Both the position numbers and the translations under genes were made by a program. The notes under the pieces were generated by a model. That model did not search any database. It saw nothing but the letters and a program-made list of their open reading frames with translations, and was not told the origin of the DNA. A stretch of DNA of 64,000 nt from Hyphomicrobiales bacterium (GTDB lineage Bacteria; Pseudomonadota; Alphaproteobacteria; Rhizobiales; Phreatobacteraceae): positions 100,286 to 164,285 of the forward strand of contig JAFKKV010000023.1 of the NCBI GenBank assembly GCA_017304475.1, read 5' to 3'. Of the stretch, positions 50,978 through 58,938 are shown piece by piece (within the stretch, counting starts at the first letter, position 1; every line of letters starts with the position of its first letter).

Positions 50978-52546
50978 TTACTCGGCCGCCTCGGCATAGG
51001 GCGCCGGCGGGGTCCAGCGCAGCACCGGGTTGCGCGCGGCCCGGGTTTCGTCGAGCCGGCGGCGCGGCGCGTGATAAGGCGCGCCCTTGAACCGGTCGAC
51101 CTCGCCCTTGGTGGCGCTCATGGCGAGATCGCGCAATGTGGCGATGAACAGGTCGAGGGACGCCTTGGATTCCGACTCGGTCGGCTCGATCAGCATGGCG
51201 CCATGCACGACCAGCGGGAAATACATGGTCATGGGATGGTAGCCCTCGTCGATCATCGCCTTGGCGAAATCGAGCGTGGTGACGCCGGTATCCTTCAGCC
51301 AGGCATCGTCGAACAGCGCCTCATGCATGCAGGGCTGGTCGCCGAACGGCAGGCTCATGAGGTCGGCAAGGCTCGCCCTGATATAATTGGCGTTGAGCAC
51401 AGCGTCTTCCGAGGCCTGCCTCATGCCGTCGGAGCCGTGCGACAGCATATAGGCGAGCGCACGCACGAACATGCCCATCTGGCCGTGGAAGGCGGTCATG
51501 CGGCCGAACGGCTTCTCGCCCTTGGCGATGCCCGTGGCCTCCTCGACCATGACATAGGCCTTGTCCGCATGGACGAAGGGATAGGGCACGAAGGCCGCCA
51601 GGCGCTCCGACAGCACCACCGGACCGGCGCCCGGACCGCCGCCGCCATGCGGCGTCGAGAAGGTCTTGTGCAGGTTGATATGCATGGCATCGACGCCGAG
51701 GTCGCCTGGGCGCGCCTTGCCGACGATGGCGTTGAAATTGGCGCCGTCGCAGTAAAAGTAGGCGCCGGCCTCGTGGATCGCCGCGGCGATCTCGACGATC
51801 TCCTTCTCGAAGATGCCGCAGGTGTTCGGATTGGTCAGCATGATGGCCGCGACATCAGGCGTCAGCGCCGCCTTGACGTCGGCGACATGCACCGTTCCGT
51901 CCGCCTGCGCCGGCACCGACTTCACCTCGAAGCCGATCAGGGCGGCCGTCGCCGGATTGGTGCCATGGGCCGATTCCGGCACCAGGACGACCTTGCGATG
52001 GCCCTGCCCGCTTGCCTCCAGCGCCGCCTTGATCGCCATCATGCCGCACAGCTCGCCATGGGCGCCCGCCTTGGGGCTCATGGCGACGGCGGCCATGCCG
52101 GTCAGCTCCTTCAGGTAATGGGCCAGCGTGTCGATCAGCTCGAGCGCGCCCTGCACGGTCGATTGCGGCTGAAGCGGATGGATGTCGCCGAGGCCCGGCA
52201 ACCGCGCCATCTTCTCGTTCAGCCTGGGATTGTGCTTCATCGTGCAGGAGCCGAGCGAGAACAGCCCGGTATCGATGCCGAAATTCTTCTGGCTGAGCCG
52301 GACATAGTGGCGCAGCGTTTCCGGTTCGGACAGGCCGACCAGGCCGATATCGCCCTCGCGGGCGAGCCCGCCGAGGCGCGACTTGACCTGTTTTGGCGCC
52401 GGCAGGTCGACGCCCGTCGTCTCGGCGCGGCCGATCTCGAACAGCAGCGGCTCCTCGATCTCCAGGCCGTAATTGCCGGTGAAGGTCGGGTGAGCCTGGG
52501 TGGCGGTGTCGCCGGCGGCGGTGGGGCGGCCCTGACGGTTCATCAT
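50978..52546 (-). CDS. gcvPB: Glycine dehydrogenase (decarboxylating) subunit 2
   Basis: 522-residue PLP-bearing half of the split P-protein of the glycine cleavage system. The PLP lysine is in HINLHKTFSTPHGGGGPG. It decarboxylates glycine and passes the aminomethyl group to the lipoyl arm of GcvH. It works with GcvPA (52862-54220) as an alpha2beta2 enzyme. MM at the start gives two possible ATGs (52546 or 52543). The stop is TAA at 50978-50980, followed by a strong hairpin. Confidence 0.96.
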   Translation of the reverse strand: MMNRQGRPTAAGDTATQAHPTFTGNYGLEIEEPLLFEIGRAETTGVDLPAPKQVKSRLGGLAREGDIGLVGLSEPETLRHYVRLSQKNFGIDTGLFSLGSCTMKHNPRLNEKMARLPGLGDIHPLQPQSTVQGALELIDTLAHYLKELTGMAAVAMSPKAGAHGELCGMMAIKAALEASGQGHRKVVLVPESAHGTNPATAALIGFEVKSVPAQADGTVHVADVKAALTPDVAAIMLTNPNTCGIFEKEIVEIAAAIHEAGAYFYCDGANFNAIVGKARPGDLGVDAMHINLHKTFSTPHGGGGPGAGPVVLSERLAAFVPYPFVHADKAYVMVEEATGIAKGEKPFGRMTAFHGQMGMFVRALAYMLSHGSDGMRQASEDAVLNANYIRASLADLMSLPFGDQPCMHEALFDDAWLKDTGVTTLDFAKAMIDEGYHPMTMYFPLVVHGAMLIEPTESESKASLDLFIATLRDLAMSATKGEVDRFKGAPYHAPRRRLDETRAARNPVLRWTPPAPYAEAAE

Positions 52547-52559
52547 GATCTCGCGTCCT

Positions 52560-52865
52560 TCAATTCGACGGCCGGATGGAATTCGCGCGGCACGGGTGCC
52601 AGCGCATCTGGTAGCCCTGCTCGCCTCGGCGGCCGTAGCACCAGTTCAGTTCGGCGAGGCGCTGGCCATAACCCTGGCGCCGGTCGCAGGCGAAGCGGGT
52701 TGCCGGGGCATCGCCACTGCCACCGCGGCAAAGCGTGTTGGCCTCGGTCCAGAGCTTGATGAGGTTGCGCGTGTCGCCGCGCTGATCAGCCATAGCCCCG
52801 CTCGCAAAGCCGAGGCACAGGATGGATGCCGCGGTGGCCGCGGCGGCGCCTGTCGAAACCGTCAT
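52560..52865 (-). CDS. Small exported cysteine-rich protein within the gcv operon
   Basis: 101-residue product with a signal peptide (AATAASILCLGFASGAMADQ, cleavage around residue 26). The mature 75 residues contain four cysteines (46, 60, 76, 92), enough for two disulfides, in the pattern LCRGGSGDAPATRFACDRR and ELNWCYGRRG. ATG 52865 overlaps the gcvPA stop (ATGA) and the stop lies 13 bp before gcvPB, so it is translated as part of the operon. I recall similar unnamed proteins in related genomes but know no function. It was almost hidden in a longer frame running through gcvPA. Confidence 0.75.
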   Translation of the reverse strand: MTVSTGAAAATAASILCLGFASGAMADQRGDTRNLIKLWTEANTLCRGGSGDAPATRFACDRRQGYGQRLAELNWCYGRRGEQGYQMRWHPCRANSIRPSN

Positions 52866-54220
52866 GCCAGCGCCTCGGTCAGCGCCGCGACGAAGGCCGC
52901 GCGGTCGTCGTCGGTGTTCACTTCGGTATTGGCGACGATGATCAGGTCCTTCTCGGCCTTGTCGGTCGGCCAGAGCCGGGAGGCCGGAACGCCCGCCAGC
53001 ACGCCCTTTTTCGCCATCGCCTCGACGACCTTGGCCGCATCGCCGGCGACACGAATGGTGAACTCGTTGAAGAAGCTCTTGTTGAGCACCTCGACGCCCT
53101 TCACGCCATCCAGGCGGTCGGCGAGATCGCAGGCATTGGCGTGATTGACGGCCGCGAGCCGCTTCAGCCCGGCCTCGCCCAGGAGCGTCATGTGAATGGT
53201 GAAGGCGAGACACATCAGGCCGGAATTGGTGCAGATGTTGGAGGTCGCCTTCTCGCGGCGGATATGCTGCTCGCGGGTCGACAGGGTCAGCACGAAGCCG
53301 CGGCGGCCTTCGGCATCGACGGTCTCGCCGCACAGGCGACCGGGCATCTGCCGGACATATTTGGACTTGGCGGCGAACAGGCCGACATAGGGGCCGCCGA
53401 AATTCAGGCCGACGCCGATCGACTGGCCCTCGGCCACCACGATGTCGGCGCCCATGGCGCCGGGCGAGGTCAGCGCCCCCAGCGACACCACCTCGGTGAC
53501 CACCGCGATCAGCAGAGCGCCGGCGGCCTGGGCCTTTTCGGCGATGGCTTTGAGGTCGTGCAGGTTGCCGAAGACGTCGGGGGTCTGGATGACCACGCAG
53601 GAGGTCTCGGCATCGATGGCGGTCGCGACCGCCTTCAGGTCGGCGCCGGCGTCGGCGGCATTGGCCGGCAAGGCAACGATCGTGTCGGAGGCCATGCGCG
53701 ACACGGTCTCGATCACGTCGCGGTAATGCGGGTGCAGGTTGCCGGCGAGCACCGCCTTGTTGCGGCGGGTGACGCGGTGCGCCATCAGCACGGCTTCGGC
53801 GGCGCCCGTCGAGCCGTCATACATGGAGGCATTGGCCACATCCATGCCGGTGAGCAGCGCCACCTGGGTCTGGAACTCGAACAGATATTGCAGCGTGCCC
53901 TGGGCGATTTCCGGCTGATAGGGCGTGTAGCTGGTCAGGAATTCCGAGCGCTGGATCAGGTGATCGACGCTGGCCGGCACGTGATGCTTATAGGCACCCG
54001 CGCCGACGAAGAACGGCCCGGCGGAAGCCGGCACGTTCCTGGCGCTGAGCGCGCCCATGATCCGCTCGACCTCCATCTCGCCCTTGGCCGTCGGCAGGTC
54101 GGCCAAGCCCGACATCAGCTTGCCCTCGGGGACATTGGCGAAGAGGTCGTCGACCGAGGCGACGCCGATCTTGGCGAGCATGTCGGTACGGTCGTCTGAT
54201 GTCAGCGGCAGGTAGCGCAT
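52862..54220 (-). CDS. gcvPA: Glycine dehydrogenase (decarboxylating) subunit 1
   Basis: 452-residue first half of the split P-protein, homologous to the N-terminal half of single-chain GcvP; it lacks the PLP lysine itself. Family landmarks: SYTPYQPEIAQGTLQYLFEF, NASMYDGSTGAAEAVLMA and DIVVAEGQSIGVGLNFGGPY. It starts 16 bp after the OsmC-like gene, on the same mRNA as gcvT and gcvH. Confidence 0.96.
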   Translation of the reverse strand: MRYLPLTSDDRTDMLAKIGVASVDDLFANVPEGKLMSGLADLPTAKGEMEVERIMGALSARNVPASAGPFFVGAGAYKHHVPASVDHLIQRSEFLTSYTPYQPEIAQGTLQYLFEFQTQVALLTGMDVANASMYDGSTGAAEAVLMAHRVTRRNKAVLAGNLHPHYRDVIETVSRMASDTIVALPANAADAGADLKAVATAIDAETSCVVIQTPDVFGNLHDLKAIAEKAQAAGALLIAVVTEVVSLGALTSPGAMGADIVVAEGQSIGVGLNFGGPYVGLFAAKSKYVRQMPGRLCGETVDAEGRRGFVLTLSTREQHIRREKATSNICTNSGLMCLAFTIHMTLLGEAGLKRLAAVNHANACDLADRLDGVKGVEVLNKSFFNEFTIRVAGDAAKVVEAMAKKGVLAGVPASRLWPTDKAEKDLIIVANTEVNTDDDRAAFVAALTEALA

Positions 54221-54236
54221 GAGGCTCTAGTCCAGT

Positions 54237-54716
54237 TCAGGCGATGATCGGGTCGGAGGCCTCGATCACGATCTCGGCGAGCACCGAATTCGCGAGGAAG
54301 CATTCCTCATGGGAGCGATGATGCAGGTGGTCGATATCGGTACGATCAGGCAGCCTGTCGCCGGAAAAGGTCACGACCGGACGCAAGGTCACGGTCGAAA
54401 CGAACAGCTTGCCCTTGGCGTTCTTGGTCATCACGCCCTCGGCCTTGTCGTCATAGCTGTCGACACGGAAGCCCTGGGCTCCGGCAAAGGACAGGAAGAA
54501 CAGCATGTGGCAGGACGACAGCGCCGCGACCAGCGCCTCCTCCGGGTCGACCGCATCCAGCTTGGAATAAGGCGGGCGCACGCTTGACGGTGCCGACGAG
54601 GCCGGCACCGTGACGCCACCGTCGAAGCGCCAGAGATGGCCGCGCGAATAGCGGTTGTCGGTGAAGACAGCGCCATCGCGGGTCCAGCTGACATCGGCGG
54701 TGTAGGAATGCGCCAT
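54237..54716 (-). CDS. OsmC family peroxiredoxin-like protein
   Basis: 159-residue OsmC-fold protein with the two redox cysteines of the family in ALSSCHMLFFLS and HEECFLANS. Such proteins reduce organic hydroperoxides. It lies between gcvH (9 bp away) and gcvPA (16 bp) within the glycine-cleavage operon, so it is expressed with it. A link to protecting the lipoyl or PLP enzymes from peroxides is plausible but not shown. Confidence 0.9.
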   Translation of the reverse strand: MAHSYTADVSWTRDGAVFTDNRYSRGHLWRFDGGVTVPASSAPSSVRPPYSKLDAVDPEEALVAALSSCHMLFFLSFAGAQGFRVDSYDDKAEGVMTKNAKGKLFVSTVTLRPVVTFSGDRLPDRTDIDHLHHRSHEECFLANSVLAEIVIEASDPIIA

Positions 54717-54725
54717 GATGCGCCT

Positions 54726-55103
54726 TCAGGAGATCGAGGCGACGAAGGCCTGATAGGCGGCCTCGTCCATCAATTCGTCGAGCTCGCCGGGATTGGAGAT
54801 CTTCAGCTTGATGAACCAGCCCTTGCCGGCCGGGTCCTCGTTGACCGTCCCCGGCGCGCCCTCGAGCTCGGCATTGACCGCCACCACCTCACCGGCGACC
54901 GGCGCATAGATGTCGGAGGCGGCCTTGACGCTCTCGACCACGGCCGCGCCGTCGCCCTTGGCGACCTTGCGGCCGAGCTCGGGCAGTTCGACGAAAACGA
55001 CGTCGCCGAGCTGCTGCTGGGCATAGTCGGAAATGCCGATGGTGCCGGTGTCACCCTCGACGCGGATATATTCATGGTCCTTGGTATAGCGGGTATTGGC
55101 CAT
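54726..55103 (-). CDS. gcvH: Glycine cleavage system H protein
   Basis: 125-residue lipoyl carrier. Lipoylated Lys60 lies in VESVKAASDIYAP; the DHEYIRVEG start and GKGWFIKLKI are typical. GAGGAG precedes the ATG at 55103; the longer frame to 55136 adds only leader. It shuttles the aminomethyl group from GcvPAB to GcvT and dihydrolipoyl groups to the L protein. Confidence 0.97.
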   Translation of the reverse strand: MANTRYTKDHEYIRVEGDTGTIGISDYAQQQLGDVVFVELPELGRKVAKGDGAAVVESVKAASDIYAPVAGEVVAVNAELEGAPGTVNEDPAGKGWFIKLKISNPGELDELMDEAAYQAFVASIS

Positions 55104-55177
55104 GACGAGCTCCTCTGAAACCTTGTTGTGAGGCACGTTCCCGACAGGGGCGCGATCCGGCCCCGATCTCGAAAATG

Positions 55178-56317
55178 CTATCCGCGGAAGTAGCGATGCG
55201 GCGCGAAGGGCATGGTCACGACCTTGGCCGGCAGATCCTTGCCGCGCACCTCCAGCAGGACCGGAGTGCCCGGCTCGGCGAAGCGGCTGTTGACGTAACC
55301 CATGGCGACCGGGCCGTTGACGGTAGGGCCGAAGCCGCCAGAGGTCACCGTGCCGATGGCCGCGCCGTCGGCGGCCTTGATCGTGGTGCCTTCACGGGCC
55401 GGCGCGCGACCGTCGGGCAGAATGCCGACCCGCCGGCGCGCCGGGCCGTCGGCGAGTTCCTTCTGAATCCGTGCGGCGCCGGGGAAACCGCCCTCGACGC
55501 GCCGGCGCTTCTGAATCGACCAGTTGAGGCCGGCCTCGATGGGCGAGGTTCCGGTATCGATGTCGTGGCCATAGAGGCAGAGGCCGGCTTCCAGCCGCAA
55601 GCTGTCGCGCGCGCCGAGCCCGATCGGCTTGACCCGCGCGTCGGACAAGAGCTTACGCCAGATCGCCGGCGCATCCTCGGCCCTGATGCAGAGCTCGAAA
55701 CCGTCCTCGCCGGTATAGCCGGAGCGCGAGGCGTGGACGAACATGCCGTCCAGCTTGGTCTCGACGAAGGTCATGAATGGCGTTGCGGCAATGCCGGGAA
55801 TGAAGGCGTCGAGGACATCAGCGGCCTTCGGGCCCTGCAGCGCGATCAAGGCCAGCGTCGGATCCGGCTTCAAGCTCACGCCGGCGGGCAGGCGCGGCGC
55901 GATATGGGCGAAGTCCTGGTCCTTGCAGCCGGCATTGACCACCAGATAGGCCCAGCCCTCATGGCCAGCATAGGCCGAGCGGGTGATCATGAGGTCGTCG
56001 AGGATGCCGCCATCCTCGGCGGTCAGCTGGCTGTAGCGCTGCTGGCCGGGCTTGAGGTTGAGAATGTCGGCCGGCACCAGAGCCTCGATCGCCCTGGCGG
56101 TCGCTTCCCAGGTCGGGCCGACCACGAAGGCCTGGCCCATATGGCTGACATCGAACAGGCCCGCCTCGCTGCGTGTCCAATTGTGTTCGGTCAGCACGCC
56201 GGTCGGATATTGCACCGGCATGTCGTAACCGGCGAAAGGCACCATCTTGGCACCGGCCTCGACGTGAAGCTGATGAAGCGGGGTCGTGTGCAGCGGCCCG
56301 GTGGGGGTGTCGGCCAT
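55178..56317 (-). CDS. gcvT: Glycine cleavage system T protein (aminomethyltransferase)
   Basis: 379-residue tetrahydrofolate-dependent aminomethyltransferase releasing ammonia and 5,10-methylene-THF. Folate-site stretches MVPFAGYDMPVQYPTGV and GLFDVSHMGQ, and RSGYTGEDGFELCI, are present. ATG 56317 is preferred to ATG 56323, because GCAGG directly abuts the latter. First gene behind the tandem glycine riboswitch. Confidence 0.96.
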   Translation of the reverse strand: MADTPTGPLHTTPLHQLHVEAGAKMVPFAGYDMPVQYPTGVLTEHNWTRSEAGLFDVSHMGQAFVVGPTWEATARAIEALVPADILNLKPGQQRYSQLTAEDGGILDDLMITRSAYAGHEGWAYLVVNAGCKDQDFAHIAPRLPAGVSLKPDPTLALIALQGPKAADVLDAFIPGIAATPFMTFVETKLDGMFVHASRSGYTGEDGFELCIRAEDAPAIWRKLLSDARVKPIGLGARDSLRLEAGLCLYGHDIDTGTSPIEAGLNWSIQKRRRVEGGFPGAARIQKELADGPARRRVGILPDGRAPAREGTTIKAADGAAIGTVTSGGFGPTVNGPVAMGYVNSRFAEPGTPVLLEVRGKDLPAKVVTMPFAPHRYFRG

Positions 56318-56375
56318 GGTCATCCTGCATCGGCGCGCAAGCAGGCCCGGGGCGGACCCCGAACACACTCGAAAC

Positions 56376-56392
56376 GCGGGCTTGTCGCCCGC
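56376..56392 (-). terminator. Hairpin between the glycine riboswitch and gcvT
   Basis: GCGGGC and GCCCGC form a six-pair GC stem with a five-base loop just downstream of aptamer 2, followed on the minus strand by GTTTCGAG. It may be part of the riboswitch expression platform, though the T-tract is short. Confidence 0.45.
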
Positions 56393-56397
56393 TCGCG

Positions 56398-56625
56398 CCC
56401 CTCTGTCGCAGGACCTGAGAGATTCACCGGGGCCCAAGGGGCCAGGGCCCTGACCAGGACCCTATCGGCTTACTCCGTCGGTGGGCCGCGTTTGGACGCG
56501 CGGCCACTTTCCAGAATGCCAATCCCCCGGCGGTCCTTTTTGCCTGAGAGGTTCCGGGGCCGTTGCTCCTTCGGCGCCGGGAGATCTCGCATATAAAGAC
56601 CACCCGGACTCTCCCGCCGGGCTCA
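56398..56625 (-). ncRNA. Tandem glycine riboswitch (gcvT motif)
   Basis: Two glycine aptamers in series upstream of gcvT. On the minus strand, aptamer 1 shows GCGGGAGAG, GCGCCGAAGGAGCAA and CTCTCAGGCAAAAAGGACCG (56531-56550). Aptamer 2 shows CTGGAAAGT, ACCGACGGAGTAAGCC (56467-56482) and GAATCTCTCAGGTCC (56411-56425). This is the classical cooperative arrangement that turns on the cleavage operon when glycine is abundant. Boundaries are approximate by a few bases. Confidence 0.95.
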
Positions 56626-56770
56626 TATGGCACGTCTTCCGAATGACGGCATCAGGCGGCGAAGTCAAGGCGCGCTTGTGGGCAACGGCGCCCGACAAGC
56701 ATGCCGCTGCTGCGCCGTCGGCCGCGAAAGGTCCGGCACAAGCCGGCATTCGCACCGGCCCGGCCTGGTA

Positions 56771-57436
56771 TCAGCGTGCCTGGCGCGCCTGGCGTCCGCG
56801 GCCGCGCTGCTGAGGCTGCGCCATCGTGTCGAAACCGACGAAGATGACATAGGTCTGCAGTTCTTCCGGCGGCGGCAGCGGGAAGCTCACCTGATCCTCG
56901 ATCTGGGTGAAGGCGACATTGGGCGAATTGGCCGGCACGTCGATCGGCACGTTGTAGAGCCGGGTCCAGACCGACTGCGCCAGGCCGCGGGTCACCGCCA
57001 TCCGGATCGGCAGGGTCAGCCGGGCATTGCCCTCGGCCTTCGGGCCGGTCAGCACGCGTCCCTCGATACCGACCTTGACGATCATGGTCTGGCCCTCGAT
57101 GCGGCATTCGCGGGCGAGATCCGTGATGGTCGCCTGGTAGCGCAGCTCGGTCGGCCCCTCGCCGCCCTGGCGCCAGACATTGGAGCCGTCACGCACCTCG
57201 ATGCGCGGGCAGAGATTTTCCTGCAACACCTGAGCACCGGCCGGCACGGGCTGGCCGAACAGGGCATTGTGCACCGGCGAACCGACGCCCGGCGCCGGTT
57301 GCGCCGCCTGCTGCGCCTGGCCGCCGCCGAACAAATTGCCCGCACTGGTGCCGCAACCGGCAAGGCCGGCGGAGAGGCCAGAGAGAAGCGCGACACGGGC
57401 CAGAGCCCGACCCGTCATACCGAATGTGCGCAGCAC
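56771..57436 (-). CDS. Lipoprotein of unknown function
   Basis: 221-residue protein with a lipoprotein signal: hydrophobic LARVALLSGLSAGLAGCGTSAG, lipobox LAGC with acylated Cys28. A Gly/Gln/Ala-rich linker follows and then a beta-rich domain (ATITDLARECRIEGQTMIVKVGIEGR); the C-terminus is Gln/Arg-rich. GTG 57436 is chosen because AAGGA lies 9 bases upstream; ATG 57418 has no ribosome binding site. Divergent from the aminotransferase gene. Similar unnamed outer-membrane or periplasmic lipoproteins occur in Hyphomicrobiales. Confidence 0.78.
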   Translation of the reverse strand: MLRTFGMTGRALARVALLSGLSAGLAGCGTSAGNLFGGGQAQQAAQPAPGVGSPVHNALFGQPVPAGAQVLQENLCPRIEVRDGSNVWRQGGEGPTELRYQATITDLARECRIEGQTMIVKVGIEGRVLTGPKAEGNARLTLPIRMAVTRGLAQSVWTRLYNVPIDVPANSPNVAFTQIEDQVSFPLPPPEELQTYVIFVGFDTMAQPQQRGRGRQARQAR

Positions 57437-57629
57437 GCCATGATCCTTAAGAAGCCCTTGCGATCGGCGCTTATAGCAAAGCCTCTCGGGCGGAACCAAG
57501 GCCTGTGCGCGTCTCGGGCGCAATCGCGGCTCATCGCCTTTGCTGATGGACTTTCGTCGCGAATTTCATGAGAAGGGCGACGCCCCGGGCGTTATGCTCA
57601 GGCCTTGTCCACCAGAGCACGCGCCCTCC

Positions 57630-58808
57630 ATGTCGTCATCACTCATCGCCTCGCTCCGCCCCGAAGCCACGGGCGCGCCTGCCAGCGGCATCGTCGAACT
57701 GTCGAAATATGCCCGCGCCGCCGGCGACGTGATCCAGTTATGGGTCGGCGAAGGCGACATGCCGACGCCTGCCTTCATCTGCGAGGCGGCGACGCGCTCG
57801 CTCGCCGCCGGTGAAACGACCTACACTTGGCAGCGCGGCATTCCGGAACTGAGGCAGGCCATCGCGACCTATGCCTCCAACCTCTATGGCCGCGAACTGG
57901 CGGCGGAACGCTTTTTCGTCTGCGGCTCGGGCATGCAGGCGATCCAGATCGCCATGACCATGGTCGCGGGCCAGGGCGACGAAGTGATCATCCCCTCGCC
58001 CACCTGGCCGAACGCGCCGGCCGCCGCGGGCCTGCGCGGCGCGGTTCCCGTGCTGGTCGAACTGACCCACGGCAATCGCGGCTGGCAAATGGACCTCGAC
58101 CGGATCGCCGATGCGATCACGCCCAGGACCAAGGCCCTGTTCATCAACACGCCGTCGAACCCGACCGGCTGGACCGCCACGCGCGAAGAACTCGCGGCCA
58201 TCCTGGCGCTTGCCCGCAAGCACGGCCTGTGGATCATCGCCGACGAGATCTATACCCGCTTCGTCTGGACCGGCGAGGCCAAACGCGCGCCGTCGTTCCA
58301 TGACGTGCGCGAGGACGGCGACCGGATCCTCTGGGTCAACACCTTCTCGAAGAACTGGGCCATGACCGGCTGGCGCATGGGCTGGGTCGAGGCCGACCCT
58401 GCCCTCGGCGACGTCATCGAGAACCTGATCCAATATTCGACATCGGGTTCGCCGCCGTTCATCCAGCGTGCCGGCGTGGTGGCGCTGGAACGCGGCGACA
58501 GCTTCGTCGAGCATCAGATCGCCAAGGCCCGCAAGGCCCGCGACATCGTCTCGGCTGCGATCGAACAGACCGGCCGATGCCATTTCTCCCGGCCCGACGG
58601 CGCCTTCTATCTGTTTTTCGGCGTCGAGGGCATGACCGATTCGATGGCCGGCGCGATGAAGATCGTCGATCTCGCCAAGGTCGGCCTCGCCCCGGGAGCA
58701 GCCTTCGGCAGCGGCGGCGAAGGCCATTTGCGGCTCTGCTACCTGCGCTCGCCGGAGCAGATCGAGATCGCCGCCGAGCGTCTCGGCAAGGCGATCAAGC
58801 AACTCTGA
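57630..58808 (+). CDS. Pyridoxal-phosphate-dependent aminotransferase, class I/II
   Basis: 392-residue fold-type I aminotransferase. PLP lysine Lys241 in NTFSKNWAMTGWRMGW; other sites are NTPSNPTG (Asn), ADEIYTRFV (Asp, Tyr) and the C-terminal Arg in HLRLCY. It resembles aspartate/aromatic aminotransferases of the AspC/PatA type; the amino donor cannot be fixed from sequence. ATG 57630 gives the standard start; the frame from 57540 adds an unrelated leader. Confidence 0.9.
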   Translation: MSSSLIASLRPEATGAPASGIVELSKYARAAGDVIQLWVGEGDMPTPAFICEAATRSLAAGETTYTWQRGIPELRQAIATYASNLYGRELAAERFFVCGSGMQAIQIAMTMVAGQGDEVIIPSPTWPNAPAAAGLRGAVPVLVELTHGNRGWQMDLDRIADAITPRTKALFINTPSNPTGWTATREELAAILALARKHGLWIIADEIYTRFVWTGEAKRAPSFHDVREDGDRILWVNTFSKNWAMTGWRMGWVEADPALGDVIENLIQYSTSGSPPFIQRAGVVALERGDSFVEHQIAKARKARDIVSAAIEQTGRCHFSRPDGAFYLFFGVEGMTDSMAGAMKIVDLAKVGLAPGAAFGSGGEGHLRLCYLRSPEQIEIAAERLGKAIKQL

Positions 58809-58881
58809 TCGCCCCGCGGCACGTCGCCAGGCTCCGCCGACGCCAACAAATCCCACAAAACGAAGGGATAGCGGCAACAAA

Positions 58882-58918
58882 ACGGACAGATTCATTCTTG
58901 CACTAGGGATTTGTCCGT
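58882..58918. promoter_or_regulatory. Inverted repeat upstream of the sensor kinase gene
   Basis: ACGGACA (58882-58888) and TGTCCGT (58912-58918) form a seven-base inverted repeat with a 23-base spacer, 20 bp before the kinase ATG. The intervening sequence is AT-richer and could hold a promoter; autoregulation is possible. Confidence 0.35.
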
Positions 58919-58938
58919 AGCATCTTCTACGGAGGAGA

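Noticed and set aside
56424..56633. A short minus-strand frame upstream of gcvT
   Set aside because: Lies wholly within the tandem glycine riboswitch, whose conserved RNA motifs explain the sequence.
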